Below are positions 1 through 11,500 of a stretch of DNA of 64,000 nt, one piece after another. A program made the translations under genes and the position numbers. Below the pieces are notes generated by a model that saw nothing but the letters and a program-made list of their open reading frames with translations, was not told the DNA's origin and ran no database searches. The stretch spans positions 494,001-558,000 of the forward strand of contig JAIGNY010000573.1 in NCBI GenBank assembly GCA_020152595.1, given 5' to 3'. Within the stretch, counting starts at the first letter, position 1, and each line of letters opens with the position of its first letter. This stretch comes from Chiridota heheva. Taxonomy: Eukaryota > Echinodermata > Holothuroidea > Apodida > Chiridotidae.

Positions 1-2011
1 GGGGGGATTTTGTGTTACACAAGTGATCATATTTGCGAAGAGCATTGTCTACACTAAATGGTGAGGTGTAGTGTGAACATTAAGTAGGAACATTATTGCA
101 TCACAATAGACTTGCGTACAAAATATTTAACCTGAGATAATAACTTGCTATTTGGTTCGTGGAAGAGGGTATTGGTACTGTTCAGTTGAGCATTATTGGG
201 GATTGTGTGTGCATAATAATTAGCCTATTTGCATTGCAATGAAAATATTTGTATATGTGGTATCTCTTGAATTAAAGTGGATATGATAATTTTACTTAAA
301 CAAATGATCATACAGTATATGTGAAAATCATTGCTCACACTTAATGGTGAGGTATAGTGCACATTTGCTGCAATATGTTTGACCTGGGATCAAAAATATA
401 TGGCTTATGACTAACTTCACATTTCTAGTTTTGTTATGATATTGATATTCCTGACATGAATAGCAATCAAACTGTTTGTCTTGCCATGAATAAAGAAGCA
501 AATAAAAGTTCACTCACTTCTAAAGAATGTTAAATTAGGGGTTTGGGAAATATAAACAATAAGCAGAATGTGGGGTAGAAGATGACATGATGATAAAGTA
601 GCTGAAGGAATTAGGATGAGGACATGTTAGACAGGGTGGATTGGCATGTAGAATAGGGTGGAATGGTATGTGGCACAGGATGGGTTGGTATGTGGAACAG
701 GGTGGGTTAGCATGTGGAACAGGGCAAAATGGCATGTGGTGGGATGTCATATGGATATCAGTTGTGATGGCATATGGGTCATGCCAGTGGTGGAATGACA
801 GACATGACATACAGTATCTGGTTTTCAGGTGTGATTGCATAGAGTATAGACGTGGGATGACATTTTTGACAGGTTAGGATAGAATGTGGGACAGTCTGGA
901 ATATGCATTATTAGCATTGAGGGGAGTTGTATCGTTTCCAATGTCTAGTTTGTCATACGTTATGCAATATTGTTTCGCATAATTTTGCTTTAATGTTATT
1001 GTACATTTTTCATGCTGCTTGAGTTTGCTTGACACACATATTTTCTAAGATTGGAAGTTACAATCCAGGATGTAGATCTGGGAATGTGTAGGAGCTGGGG
1101 AAGGGTACAGGCTGGAAAGGGGGTTGAATGGCATTCTTTTATTGACAATGGCAGGTCAGGGCCTCTCCTTTCTTTGTTATTCAATTGATACAACTAAAAG
1201 AGGTGTTGTAGTTATAAAGACTGCTAGGTTTTACATGTTTTCTGAGTTACTGGGTCGAGGTAACCTTGAGCTTTTTTGTCTTAAAATATCTTGGAAAATT
1301 CAAAGATATTTTGAAGCTTGTAGTGCAAATGAAAATGTAAGTGCATCTTTCAAAGCTCAAGTAATTTGAAATCATCTGCCCCTGCTAACCTATTTCTGTA
1401 TATACTTCCCTCTATAAGCCCATTCTCTATACTAGCTTTGAATAGTCGAGCATACTATTCTGACAGTTCTAGTTTATATTTGTTTGCATTTTGATGTATA
1501 AAATACAACTGTTTTTGAATATGTGTATGTATGTATGTATGTATGTATGTATGTACGTATGTATGTACGCACGTATGTATAGATATAGATATATATATAT
1601 ATATATATAAATATATATATTTGTACATACGTACATACCTACGTATGTACATACGTATGTACATACATATATATATATGTATGTACGTACATTCCTGTAT
1701 ATATATATATGTATGTACGTACGTACAGATATATATATATATATATAGTATATATATATATGTATATCTAAAAACCTAATTATAAAATCTGTTTTTCTTT
1801 AGTATTTTGATATTGCGAATACTGTATTGAATTTTTTTTCAATTGCTGTAAGTTGCCATTTAGAATTTAGAGTTAAAATGAAACAAGAGAACTAAAGTAG
1901 CAAACACACATTTGCTGATGCCTTGGTTATTGGTGCTACTGTCTGGCAATGTACCTTTTTCACTGCCTTAATACCTACAATCTTGGAAAAAATTAGTTGT
2001 CACATTCTTAA
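1..2011. other. Upstream intron/flank with simple repeats
   Basis: No exon recognised. An imperfect ~130-bp duplication (about 23-160 and 304-430) shares 'atggtgaggt(g/a)tagtg' and a following 'ttgacctg(a/g)gat' segment. A ~24-bp G-rich array (aacagggtgggttagcatgtgg) spans about 634-745. The rest is AT-rich unique sequence. Confidence 0.5.
1522..1760. repeat. GTAT/TA microsatellite block
   Basis: Long runs of (GTAT)n and (TA)n with interspersed GTAC. Apparent open frames on both strands here are repeat translations (MYVCMYVC / THIHTHIH). Confidence 0.95.
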
Positions 2012-2320
2012 GCCACCTTGTACCCTGTCTCAATGTTGGAGTTAGCCCCCTTGTACCCCATCTCAATGTTGGAGTTAGCCCCCTTATACCCTGTCTCAAT
2101 GTTGGAATTAGCCCCCCGTGTACCCTGTCTCAATTTTGGAGTTCGCCCCCTTGTACCCTGTCTCTATGTTGGAGTTCGCCCCCTTGTACTACACCCCATC
2201 TTAATGTTGGGGTTAGCCCCCGTGTACCCTGTCTCAATGTTGGAGTTAGCCCCTATGTACCCCGTCTCAATGTTGGAATTAGCCCCCTTGTACCCTGTCT
2301 CAATGTTGGAGAATCATCCT
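2010..2320. repeat. 33-bp minisatellite, about 9 copies
   Basis: Unit ttgtaccctgtctcaatgtt-ggagttagccccc, period 33. Because 33 is divisible by 3 it is open (YPVSMLELAPL) and runs up to the exon at 2420, but it shows no splice or coding support. It sits about 100 bp before the acidic exon. Confidence 0.93.
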
Positions 2321-2419
2321 GGGACACTTTCCTGTCAACCAACATTGAAATGGGGAAAAGAGCAACAACAATTTTGTCCAAGATTGTAGCTTTCATCCCA
2401 AGTATTGTTCATCTATTAG

Positions 2420-2535
2420 ATGTGGAGGATGAAGATGATGATGAGGAGCAAGCCGATGACAGTGATGAAGATGATGATGAGGAGGAGGAGGAACAAACCC
2501 AGAAGAAGAATCTGAAAGAAAATGGTCATGTTGAG
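2420..2535 (+). CDS. MYBBP1A: MYBBP1A exon: first acidic block
   Basis: The acceptor is ...ctattag and the donor is gtatgc. It encodes an almost uninterrupted Asp/Glu run ending in basic KKNLKENGHVE. The frame stays open upstream, but the pyrimidine-rich run before the AG at 2418-2419 makes this the best acceptor. It needs one base from a preceding exon outside the window, or unrecognised within it. Confidence 0.75.
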
Positions 2536-5500
2536 GTATGCTATTAGCATTTGTTCAGATTACAAAAATTGTCAATGTAAATGAAGAAATCAAAAGTCTG
2601 TGAAATGTTCTAAACAGGATCATTTAATAAGAAATAGATATCTTAGACCAAATTGTAAAGAAAGCATTTAAATTGGTATTATTCAGTACTATATTTGTTT
2701 TTTATATCAACCCTTCAATTCTGGAAGGTGTCCAACACACAGGTGTGTTTTTAGGTAGCTTTTTAGAAAGAGGGCTTTTACACAAATTTCTCTTAATTTC
2801 TTTTTGCTTAGTTCCTAGTGAAAATAGGGGGTTATTTGTTTATTTCAATGGAAAGGTTATTATATTTTCTAAATGAAACACTTTAAAAGTTTGATCCCAA
2901 TTTTTTATTGTTTTGCACTAAAAATCACAAAATGTTACACCTTATTTCTTAGCAAAATTTGATTAGACTTGAACAATGTGACTTGTCTTAATGGTTTTGA
3001 CCGAAAATGAAATTCAAATTCTTTTTGTAATTGTTGTTTTAAGTTTTTTTAAAAAGAAAAAAATTGTTTGGGTGTATTTTTTTTATAATTCAAAATGAAG
3101 CCACACAAAAGACACCATATTTTGAAAGATCTAAGGTTGTACTTTCAATTGATACTACATGCACCCTCAATAATTTTGGTATGGTCTTATCTTTTTTTTA
3201 ACTCAACCAACACAGAGTGTTGGATTAAGGATATAAAATCAAACAGCAAATTAACTTTGTGGCCTTTAAAATGTTTAAACTTTTTAGTTTTAACACCTCA
3301 GGTCTTGAAATTTTGGCTTATAGAAGAATATTAACTTCAATTCCAATCCTTGTATTTTGTTAGGTGTAAATCATTGTAATTTTGTAGTTATGGCTAAAAT
3401 AAGATGCAAAATGTTCATACTTTTAGAGATTTTTGGAGATATTCCATTGTGTAATGTTTCACACAAGCTTCCTTCAGGCATTTTCTTTCACCATCAAAAT
3501 GCCCTATAGTGCATGAATAGACATCAGGTAATTTAGCAGCTTTTATGATGAAACCGCCCATCGTGTTTGAAATTGGAAATTAACCAACTTTATATTTGAT
3601 CCATTGCTTATTTGAAACATACTATTTGGGAGTTCCTTAAATTCGATATCTCATTTGATATCATTTCAGTAATGATACTTATTCTTGTTTCAATTGCAAG
3701 TGCAGCTGTGTATGAAACTTCATGGAAAATGAAAATCTGTATGGACGGTAGATTGAGCTTAATTTGACTTTTAAGCTTTACTGCAAGAAAATAAGCTACA
3801 AAACATGAAAATAGTAAACATTGATCAAATCAGTGAAAACTTGACCAATTTACATCAGTTTTATTTTTTAGGCCTTGTTGTAATAAACTGGAAATTTTAT
3901 ATAAATTTTGTGACATAACCATAAAACCTATCAATCTCCTTACAGTTAACTTATTGTTTTTCAAATCTCCACTCAAAGTTATTTGAATGGGAGCAGTTGA
4001 ATATGAGAAAGAAGTTTTGAACTTGATCTCCATCAGATATGCTAGCTCACTCAAAATATAGCAGGAGAAACTGGTCAGTTTGATGATTTTCAGTGACAGA
4101 AATTTAGGACAGAAATATAAAGAATACCATTAAAAAGCTTTCAACTACAAACAATGACTGGGGACTTGACATCAATAACCCTCATCATGCCATCTTTTTT
4201 TTTGTATGGACAACAAATCACCACCACAGGCTGGACACTCAAAAACTTCTTAAAATTTGAAGGGTTGAACATCTGCATCAGTGATGTTCTGGTTCTGCTC
4301 TATAATTGGTGTTTCCAAATTGGTCATCCGCTTGGTAGTTGAAGCCTTATGAAGGGTTAAATCCATTTAAAACCCTTAGGCTTCAGCTTCATTGAATTTA
4401 ATCCGATGATGAAAGCTTCTCTGTTATTTATTTGCATATTCTATTGCAGTAACATGAGGGATTTCAATCAAATTGTTCAGTGTAATGTGGGTGGTGCAAA
4501 TGTTAGAAATTGTTGTATAGTTAACATTCAATTTCCACAGCATTTTCGTAGTGTTCTTTTTTTTCATGTGAATTTTATTTGTGTGAGATAATTTACTTTT
4601 CCCATGGTTTGATGTTTGATATGAATTCTGCTATTTCCAGCATGACAAATCTGAAAGCTCAGATGAAAGCGATTCTGAGGAGGAGGAAGAGGTTGTTGAT
4701 TCAGAATTCCTGAAGAAGGTGAAAGATGTTCTTGGTGATGCAGCGATGCCTGTTGATGATGCTAGTGACAATGAAGATGATGATGTAAGTATTAGTCTAT
4801 TTATTCGCTGAAAGGATTTTGTTCCTTTGGTTGCTTTGTTTAGTATTCATGACTATGCTTTGATACTTTTAGAAGATAGAAAAAATGGTAGCTGCTTTTT
4901 TTTGTTGAGAAAACTGAAAAGTTTGAGGTTTGGATTCTATTTTAAAATATTAGGTAGTAATTTAAGTAGCAATATTTTTGTACAGAAATGCAAGTAACAA
5001 CAGTATGTTTTTAAACTCAATCTGTTGTACTTCTTAGGGAAGACAAATGATGATGACTTTATATTATAAGTTAAAACCTTACAATCGGAAAATTGAATGT
5101 AATTGTTTAGCTATGACTCACTGTAGTGTGTTACTTTTAAGCTTTTGCATAATATGCCACAAATTAAAAATATCTAGTCTACATAAGGAATGAATTGCAA
5201 AATGTGTAGCATGATATAAAGGTGTTTATCATTACAGGCTGAATCAGATAGTGACATGAGTGATGATGCTATGATGAAGAAGGATGCTGCCCTCTCAGAG
5301 ATCTTCAAGCAGAGGAGGAAGAAAGGCAGTAAAGCCATTAAGGCACAACTGGTCAATTTCAAGCTAAGGTATGTGGTACTCCTTTCATAACTAAGATATG
5401 TGGTACTCCTATCATAACTAAGGTATGTGGTACTCCTGTCATAACTAAGGTATGTGGTACTCCTATCATAACTAAGGTATGTGGTACTCCTTTCATAACT

Positions 5501-8500
5501 AAGGTATGTGGTACTCCTATCATAGCTAAGGTATGTGGTACTCCTATCATAATTGCGGGATGTGGTACTCCTATTAGTGATGAGTACCTCATTATTATCA
5601 TGATAGAGCAAATTACTTCTACTTTTGTTTTGGAAGGATATTATATATATATGTACATTTTATTAGTCAATTTATATTGAACGAAGTGCATTGAATTACT
5701 ACTATGTGCACATGACTGGATATGTGCACATTATCTCTGGATATTTAAAGAACGTTTGTAAGGGATGTGCTTTGACGCCAGTGCACCACAACTGGTTATC
5801 AAAGGCCGTGGATATTGACTTGGTTGTTGATGTTATGTCTGTTCGTACGTCGTACCTGTGTTCTCGTCCGGGTCGTATTAAGCGTTTCGTGATAGCATTT
5901 GTACTATCATAACCGAATACGCAGGCGATGACCCCATCATTGTAATTGTGTGTTCAACTCTCTCTCTCTCGGATGTGCTTTGAAAAATAAGACTTATAAG
6001 TATAAAATGTAATTTTCTTCTTCAGAGTCCTGGAGCTTATTGATATTTTTATCAAGAAACAGTCAAACAATCCCTTAGTAGTTGTAAGTATATCTGCATT
6101 CAATATTTTCCACACATACAATCTTAAGGTGGCAAAAATAAGGAAAATGATTACTAAAGACGACTGTTTACTATGAATATGACTTGAAGATTATTAGTAT
6201 TTCATTACTGGAATCAGTCTGGAACTAAAGACCTTTATTAATACAGGCAGGTTTATAACAAATCCAAACTTACACAAGTGTTCAGATCACAGTATGTATA
6301 GAGAAGAACTGTATTTAGTGATCTCAAATAGTATCTAGCACTAAAATCTTCAGTTGAGTAATGTCTATACATGGCTAAGCCATTTGTTATAAACACAGCT
6401 TATTTAGTTTCAAAACTGCATTTAATTCAAATTTAGCAAATTTTACATTAAAACACATTTGTCCACTTTTCCAAATTTAGTGTATGTTATGGTTTGTTTA
6501 CACTTTAACTATGTCAATTAATTCTTTAGCGATGTCATATTATCAATCATTTATTTTTTTAAGTTGGAAGAGAATATTGTACAGAACAAGAAAATACTTG
6601 ATAGCAGTGGTAAAGTAACATGTCCAAACATTTATCATACTTTCAAAAAGCTTGATTCTTCAAAATTGACCAAAATTTGGCCAAATCTGCTTGTCATGGA
6701 AACAATCATCAACAATTTAGAGGTAAACAGATTTAAGCTAAAAATGAATAGACTTCAAGAAAATCTTTAAATTACATTTAAGAAGATCAAATATGACAAA
6801 AATGAAATTGCTTTTTAAAATAAAACCAGTCAGTTGTTTTTTGCACTGCCAACTATAACATCGTTGATGTCTAGTTTTGTTTTGTTTATAGAGGCTAGTT
6901 GTTCCCATTCTTCTTGTTGCAACATCAACATCAAACCAGAAAGAGGAAGAAAGGTTGTCAGAAAAAGCTACTGTATTGTTCAAGAATAACCTCTGTAAGA
7001 TTAAAAAGGTAAGGGCTTTTTTTTCAATTTTAGGAAAAAGTCACTTTTTAATGTCTAGTAGTGAAAGTAATACTGGGGATATATTGCTGAGAGAATGAAC
7101 ATATGTTTTTGCTTTCCTTTCACAGTACTCGCATGATATATCAGATCAGCTGGAATTTATGCATAAATCCATAGAAGAAATGTTACAGCTAGCAAGAAAA
7201 GGTAGGCTCAGTCCTTATCATGACAATGAATTATTAACGATAGTTGTTTATCTTTAGGGCAATGGTTTGATGAAAGTTGCCAATATCTTTAATTGACACT
7301 AGGTCAAATTCCTTTTTCTGTTAGAAGCAAAAACAGGTATAGAAATCAGGTGTCTTGCTCTGATGGTTTCTATTGTTGTGACCTAGACCTGCATCTTAAT
7401 TAATTCTCACATGCACTCAGATGTCTTTGTATCTGTAATGATATGAAAATAACCCTCTTAAAATTTATTTTATATATTATTTCTTTTCATATCCAACTAT
7501 GAATTTTGAGCAAACTTTGTTATGTGATGAGTTTATTGTATACTTTTGCATCTCTTTTTCATCAACAGCCCACTCAACTGAAGCTGTATCATTGGTATCT
7601 TGTGGCTGTTCTTTCTTGGTAAGGTTTTAATCATTGAAAAGTGATGTGTGTTAGAAAATTAATTGTAGAATCATATTAGCAATGTATTAGGTAACTTTAA
7701 AGTATTACTTTAATGTGATTGAATTATAATATGATTTTCCCTGTATGACTGTTAGCCTTATTGTCATGAGTTTTGTTTCTTGAAAACAATACCTTTGCTG
7801 TTGATTTTAACAATAAACCTGTACTTTTGTAAAAATGCTGCACTTCACAATAACAGTGTTCATTTTAGATGTTGATTAGTGGTTGTTATTCATTAAAAAA
7901 GTGTTTTTTTGATATAAAATACTTCATTTTTCAATTTTCAATTTAGACTTGATTTCTATTCCTTTATTTCATTTCAATTTTGAGAAGCTAAACTTGTCCT
8001 GGATAAAATGAATCCAGTATTTGTTTTCTCTCACTTCAAATTTGGAAATAAAAATACAGGCATGAATTTGTCTGTATTGTTAGAAGAAAACAGTTTGTAA
8101 CATTGTATGATGAACTAAGTCATACTGAAAGGGGTACACTAAATATGATGTAAATCTGAGGAAAATGGCAAATTTATGACAGTTGACTAATTTGACATCA
8201 AATGTATTTTTCATGTAGATGAGAATGTTGAAAGGTAATGAGGAATCACATGACCCATCACCTGTTAAAACCAGGCATCAAAGAAAAGAGGAAGTGGATT
8301 CCACAAAACCGCCACCAGAGGAGCATACAAATAGGGTAAGCAAACACAATCCAAGTCATTTATTTTACTATGTTTGATGCATTTACAATGTTGTATTATT
8401 TGGTGCCTGGTGGAATAGAAAGTTCTCTTGGATCATTTGATAAACACACCAGTGTTGTAGTCAAGACCTGAGCATCCGAGACCAAGACAACACCTACCAA

Positions 8501-11500
8501 GACAACACCTACCAAGACAGAGACTTTGCCCTCTGAGACCCACCCTCCCAAGCAGAGACCCACATTATCCAAGACTTCCAGACCTTTCCTTCAAAGCTGT
8601 TCCTACATAAAGGAATATGGGATTGCACATGTCCCCTGTACCTTAGAATATTGGGCCTATTACTGCCATCTCAGTAGACATTTCCACGACTTCTCTTTCC
8701 TCTTCACTGACGGCTCCACTTGGGAAGGCTCCTCTGCAGCTGCCGCCGCCTGTCCCTGCCTCACCCCCTCCTCAAGGTTGCCCGATGGAGCCTCAATCTA
8801 CTCTGCTGAAGCAAAGGCCATCCTCCTGGCCTTAAACTTTGTTGAACTCTCCTTTGACCACGCTTCGTCATCTTCTCCAACTCTAAATCTGTTCTCACTG
8901 GCATCCTCAACATGCTCTGGTCCAATCCATTCATCCTACAAATCCTCAATAAACTTCACGCTCTTTTCTCCTTAGGGGAAAAAATGATCTTTTTCTGGAT
9001 TCCTAGCCACATCGGCTGCGTTACCTTATGTATATTGAGTTAGTTACCTTCTCACCCTTCTTCTCTTTATCCCACCTCTCTGTTCTATCTCAAGCACCTT
9101 AGTTTTTAGCACCCTGTTGGCACATTTGACTCTGACTGTTGCGGTGCCGTCCAAAATAAACAAACAAAACCAAACCATTGGGCCTATTAAAGATATATTC
9201 GTCAAAAAAAAGTCAAAATGATTTAATTCAAAGAAAACATTTCTTTCCAATCCTGTGAACACTTTTCTTTCAAACAAGAGCATAATGGATTTTGAGAATA
9301 TTGTTTAAAGTTAACAGAAAAGTCTGAAAAGAGTAAGGTTTATAACACAAACAGAATAGTCACCTAGGGTTAACAAAAAGTTTGATATATTTGGACAGTA
9401 TGGCATATGTCAATTTTATATCATGAGTTGAAATCATCTTTTAAAATCATATCCTAATTTCTTATCTTTAGAATAATGTATGAACAGTGGATCTTAAACA
9501 TAAGCTTAAATGTATTTTTTCAAAAAAAAAGAAACTAAGAGTAAAAATAAGTTTTCTTCACTTCAAAGCATGTTGTGCAATAATAAAACAATTGCTACTA
9601 CCAAATCACAAATGATAGTGAAATATGATTTCTTAATTATAGTAATTTGAAGGAGCTGGTGGCCCAAAAGTGAGGGCATATTTAAGTTGAGTCATACACT
9701 AAATCGAATACCTTTGTGGTACCGAATGTTATAAACATTACTAAATCCCAACCTGAGTACTCCAAATTTGTGCATCTTTCTTGGAATATGTTCGCTTGTG
9801 CGTGATGGGAGAAAATTTGTGTAAAAATAAACCATGTGATGCAAATTCTGTTTGGTTAAAATCTACATAAATTAGCAAAAACCAATGCCCCCACTTTTCA
9901 GCTGCCAGCTCCATTAAGTTACTGCCGATGAGCAGTATACGATTATAAAGATGTCACTTCCCATTCCCCAACTCATAACCAGCCACATGGGCAGCTCCTT
10001 TAAGTTACTGCTGAGGTGCAGTATATTATTATAAAGATATCACTTGCCATTCCCTAACTCATAACCAGCAACATAACCATCCACTGACTTTAAGAGTGTC
10101 CGCAGCTACTGGGGATGGGAGTAAAAGTTATGAATATGTAGTTGCAGTGTAATACTTTACTATAAAATTATTATATACAATCTTGGGGTGCATAGCTATA
10201 TAAACATTATTGATCGAATCTTGATTGCATAGACTAACCATTACCCTAGGTGACTTAATAACATCAATAATACAGTTAGAGTACATTTGAGTTGCATTTC
10301 AGAAACATGAGCATCTCAAATAGTGGGGCAGAGAGGCGAGCTCTGTGTTGGCGCATAATAATGTCCTCAGTGCTGAACACCCTTTTTACTGAATGCCGGT
10401 ACAGGAAGGGTCCAGTGTGAAGACCTAGTTTGCTTAAAGAGGGATATTTAGCCTTTCAACTATACCAGTACTGGATCGAAGTTACTGATGCCTTATCAAG
10501 CTCAGCTACTTCTTCAATATATTTCCTGGATTGTAAAAGTGAGGGATCACTTTCCCAATGATTAGAACAAAGAACTGCTATAATAACTGCTTGATCAAAA
10601 GTACTTTATATATATATATATATAGAAATGAGTGACATCAATGTCAGCAACTATACCACCAACATGCCAGTTCTGAGGAACAGTGGATTCGATCCATCTC
10701 CACAAGTGGGGGGATAATTGACATTTTTTTTCCTTTAAATCCTACTGTGTAAAAAAATGTTATGTATTACAGGTTCCAAAAAGTTGAGGAATATAACGTA
10801 TAACGCCCCCCCCCCCTTCCCCCTCCGCTCCTATCCAACCAGGGTCTATGCCCTTGCTTAGGAAAAGAGAGTTGGTAGATTGTTTTTTTCTTAGAGTAAA
10901 CTCTGTCATTATTGCATTTAATTTTTCTCCTAAATTTGTTGAGGTCTTGAGACCTCATCTGAGACCAAGACCTGCATAACTGAGACCAAAACAAAATTTG
11001 AGATGAGGTCTCAAGACCGAGACCTTAGAAATCAGGTCTCGAGATGGTCTCGTGACCGAGATCTACAACACTGAAACACACAATAACAAGTCCATTTCAA
11101 ACTATTTTAACAGATTCTTCACTGCTTGCAATGCTAGTAGATAATTCACTCATGTGAGCTTTCTTGTCACCCGTTGTGCTTTATTCGGTAGGAGATGTTT
11201 CATTGTCGGCAAACAAAGTCAAACTGTGGTGGAACTCAACAGATTCTAGGGAATACATTTTTTCTTTGTTTATAACCACCTGTCAATCTGTAATTCTTGA
11301 ATTAGATATTAAATATGGAAATTACTTTTCTACCTGTTGTTCTTTTCTTGCATGTCAGATTTTATATTGCTTAAAATATTTTGTTTTAGTCATAGAAAAC
11401 ATTCTGATCAAATAAGATCTGATGGTTTAAAATGTTCAAAGACATGGCTTTTGCAGAAGACAGACTTTAGTCAGCATTTTATGATTTTGCTTTGGAATTG

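Larger units (their letters stand above)
8450..11073. mobile_element. hAT-type DNA transposon, non-autonomous, 2.6 kb
   Basis: Perfect 11-bp terminal inverted repeats: CAGTGTTGTAG at 8450-8460 and CTACAACACTG at 11063-11073. They are flanked by a perfect 8-bp target-site duplication AAACACAC (8442-8449 and 11074-11081), diagnostic of hAT. Both ends carry GAGACC/GGTCTC-rich subterminal repeats. There is no hAT transposase or BED finger inside. The interior holds an RNase H retrotransposon fragment, a smaller inverted-repeat element and an 86-bp tandem duplication. It lies in the MYBBP1A intron between the exons ending 8335 and starting 11659. Confidence 0.92.

Noticed and set aside
2018-2389. 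Plus-strand ORF of 123 codons with YPVSMLELAPL repeats, in line with the MYBBP1A region
   Set aside because: 33-bp minisatellite; the ORF is not in the frame of the acidic exon and has no donor.
5174-5611. Minus-strand ORFs with YDRSTTYLS repeats
   Set aside because: Antisense of the 27-bp minisatellite and of a MYBBP1A exon.
10680-10705. tRNA-like 'ggattcgatccatc' segment
   Set aside because: No cloverleaf arms or A/B boxes at the right spacing. No tRNA, rRNA or snRNA gene was recognised anywhere in the window.
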